A DNA stretch of 64,000 nucleotides from Meconema thalassinum (lineage: Eukaryota; Arthropoda; Insecta; Orthoptera; Tettigoniidae): contig OX336388.2 in the NCBI GenBank assembly GCA_946902985.2, forward strand, positions 370,127,387-370,191,386, given 5' to 3'. Numbering within the stretch: the stretch's first letter is position 1; each line of letters starts with the position of its first letter. Shown here piece by piece: positions 63,210-64,000 of the stretch. A program made the translations under genes and the position numbers. The notes below the pieces were generated by a model, which had not been told where the DNA came from, ran no database searches, and worked only from the letters and a program-made list of their open reading frames with translations.

Positions 63210-63484
63210 GCCCCGGTGGCCTGCTAAACACCCAACGTGTTGATAAGAACATTAGTACAGAGAGCAGCACGTTTATAGAATTAAATTGCCTGCTTTTTAA
63301 TGCGGGAACCGATGAATTCTATGTTGGTGTGCACATGGATTTGAACATTACGCACGTACCAATCAGAATCGGTGAGTACACGTAATGCTTTATTCTGAAC
63401 AACCAGCAGTTTATTATGTGTCTTTGAACCACTTGATTCAGATAGCGTTGATTCTGCCTCGAACATCCGGTAGAGTGTTACCAT
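63210..63484 (-). pseudogene. Jockey-like LINE RT C-terminal fragment
   Basis: Minus-strand reading gives KLLVVQNKALRVLTDSDWYV then RNVQIHVHTNIEFIGSRIKK. The QNKxLRxxTxxxWYVRN block is the conserved C-terminal end of Jockey-clade RT proteins. The rest of the LINE is not present or not recognisable. Confidence 0.7.
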
Positions 63485-64000
63485 TCAGTCAGATTAGTGA
63501 TTCTGGATATTTAAATTGAAATGCTTTGAGAAGTTTAAGTCGAGGAAGAGTATGAACAGAAGTGGAGACTAAGCTTATTCCTGATGCATGCCTACTAGGA
63601 TGTGAAACGTTGCATAAATTCCAGCAAAACGTCAAACATAGCTTTTGGCATGTTGGTACAGAAGGGGGATCCATTGAATATACTGTTTACTTCTGATACA
63701 CCATGTATGTGATTTTGAGCTAAATAATATGGTGTCTATTGTAATTTCATTGTCTACAAAATCCAAGATGTTGGATGTTCTAATGTCTAAAAATATTATT
63801 TTGTTTCGTGCGTCTCTTTGCAGTTATCGAATTAATATTAGGCAGGCAATTGCACTGATGCCATCCTTGATATACTATACACAATAGGCGGTTTAGTTAT
63901 TCACGAAATCGCTCGGTAATACGGTAGGCCTAGTGTCATAATTCTTTGATATTTCGCTTCAGAATATTTGTTCATTTTTCTTCAATGTCTATAACTAAAA
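63485..64000. other. No recognised feature
   Basis: A+T-rich sequence to the end of the window. The 61-codon minus-strand frame at 63489-63674 has no recognisable motif. Confidence 0.35.

Noticed and set aside
62731..63243. Overlapping frames up to 143 codons on both strands
   Set aside because: They lie within the fold-back MITE, where each strand mirrors the other. No motif and no coding logic.

Overview
This window looks like intergenic DNA from a large, repeat-rich animal genome, most likely an arthropod and probably an insect. I recognise no host protein-coding gene, no operon-like layout and no functional tRNA or rRNA gene. The sequence is A+T-rich and carries many (ATT)n microsatellites. 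It is dominated by tRNA-headed SINEs, several clades of non-LTR retrotransposon, Tc1/mariner relics and Helitron2-like (Helentron/HINE-type) elements. The insect assignment is an inference from this repeat repertoire.

Layout. 0-8 kb: decayed Tc1/mariner-superfamily transposases (231-450, 2556-3166, 6587-6904), fold-back structures (1626-2246, 4018-4662) and SINE fragments. 8-14 kb: a SINE, then a Helitron/Helentron block on the minus strand. The block has an OTU-protease gene (12668-13252), a broken zinc-finger/N-terminal Rep-protein segment, and an intact 612-codon PIF1-type helicase (10096-11934) bracketed by ~80-bp inverted repeats. 14-24 kb: a HINE, SINEs, a GC-rich inverted-repeat MITE and a second HINE family. 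24-27.4 kb: the 5' end of a mariner, then a complete but mutated Ginger2/KRBA2-integrase-like DNA transposon with TIRs and a TATA target duplication. 27.8-38.9 kb: a graveyard of non-LTR retrotransposons. It includes a nearly full-length restriction-like-endonuclease LINE (30.3-33.2 kb), a nearly full-length APE-type LINE (33.2-36.5 kb) and three 3' fragments. 39-42.4 kb: one HINE nested inside another. 43-45 kb: a CR1/Jockey-like LINE broken by two SINEs. 45.0-45.8 kb: a degenerate minisatellite. 45.8-50.2 kb: HINEs, a SINE and a perfect-looking hairpin. 51.6-52.3 kb: a 97-bp tandem array. 52.7-54.5 kb: a LINE with an intact reverse-transcriptase ORF. 55.5-56.1 kb: Tc1/mariner pieces. 57.0-62.6 kb: three back-to-back HINEs. 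62.6-63.2 kb: a 548-bp fold-back MITE with a TA duplication. 63.2-63.5 kb: a Jockey-like LINE fragment.

The elements interact more than the genes do. HINE family H2 carries a SINE at the same internal offset in three copies, so the SINE was probably copied along with it. SINEs here look modular: the same tRNA-like head occurs with two different 3' tails, and each tail occurs with two heads. Three unrelated HINE families share one terminal architecture. The only long intact reading frames are the helicase (612 codons), the LINE reverse transcriptase at 52674-54425 and the OTU gene (194 codons). The most unusual object is the inverted-repeat-bounded Helitron helicase at 9790-12017.
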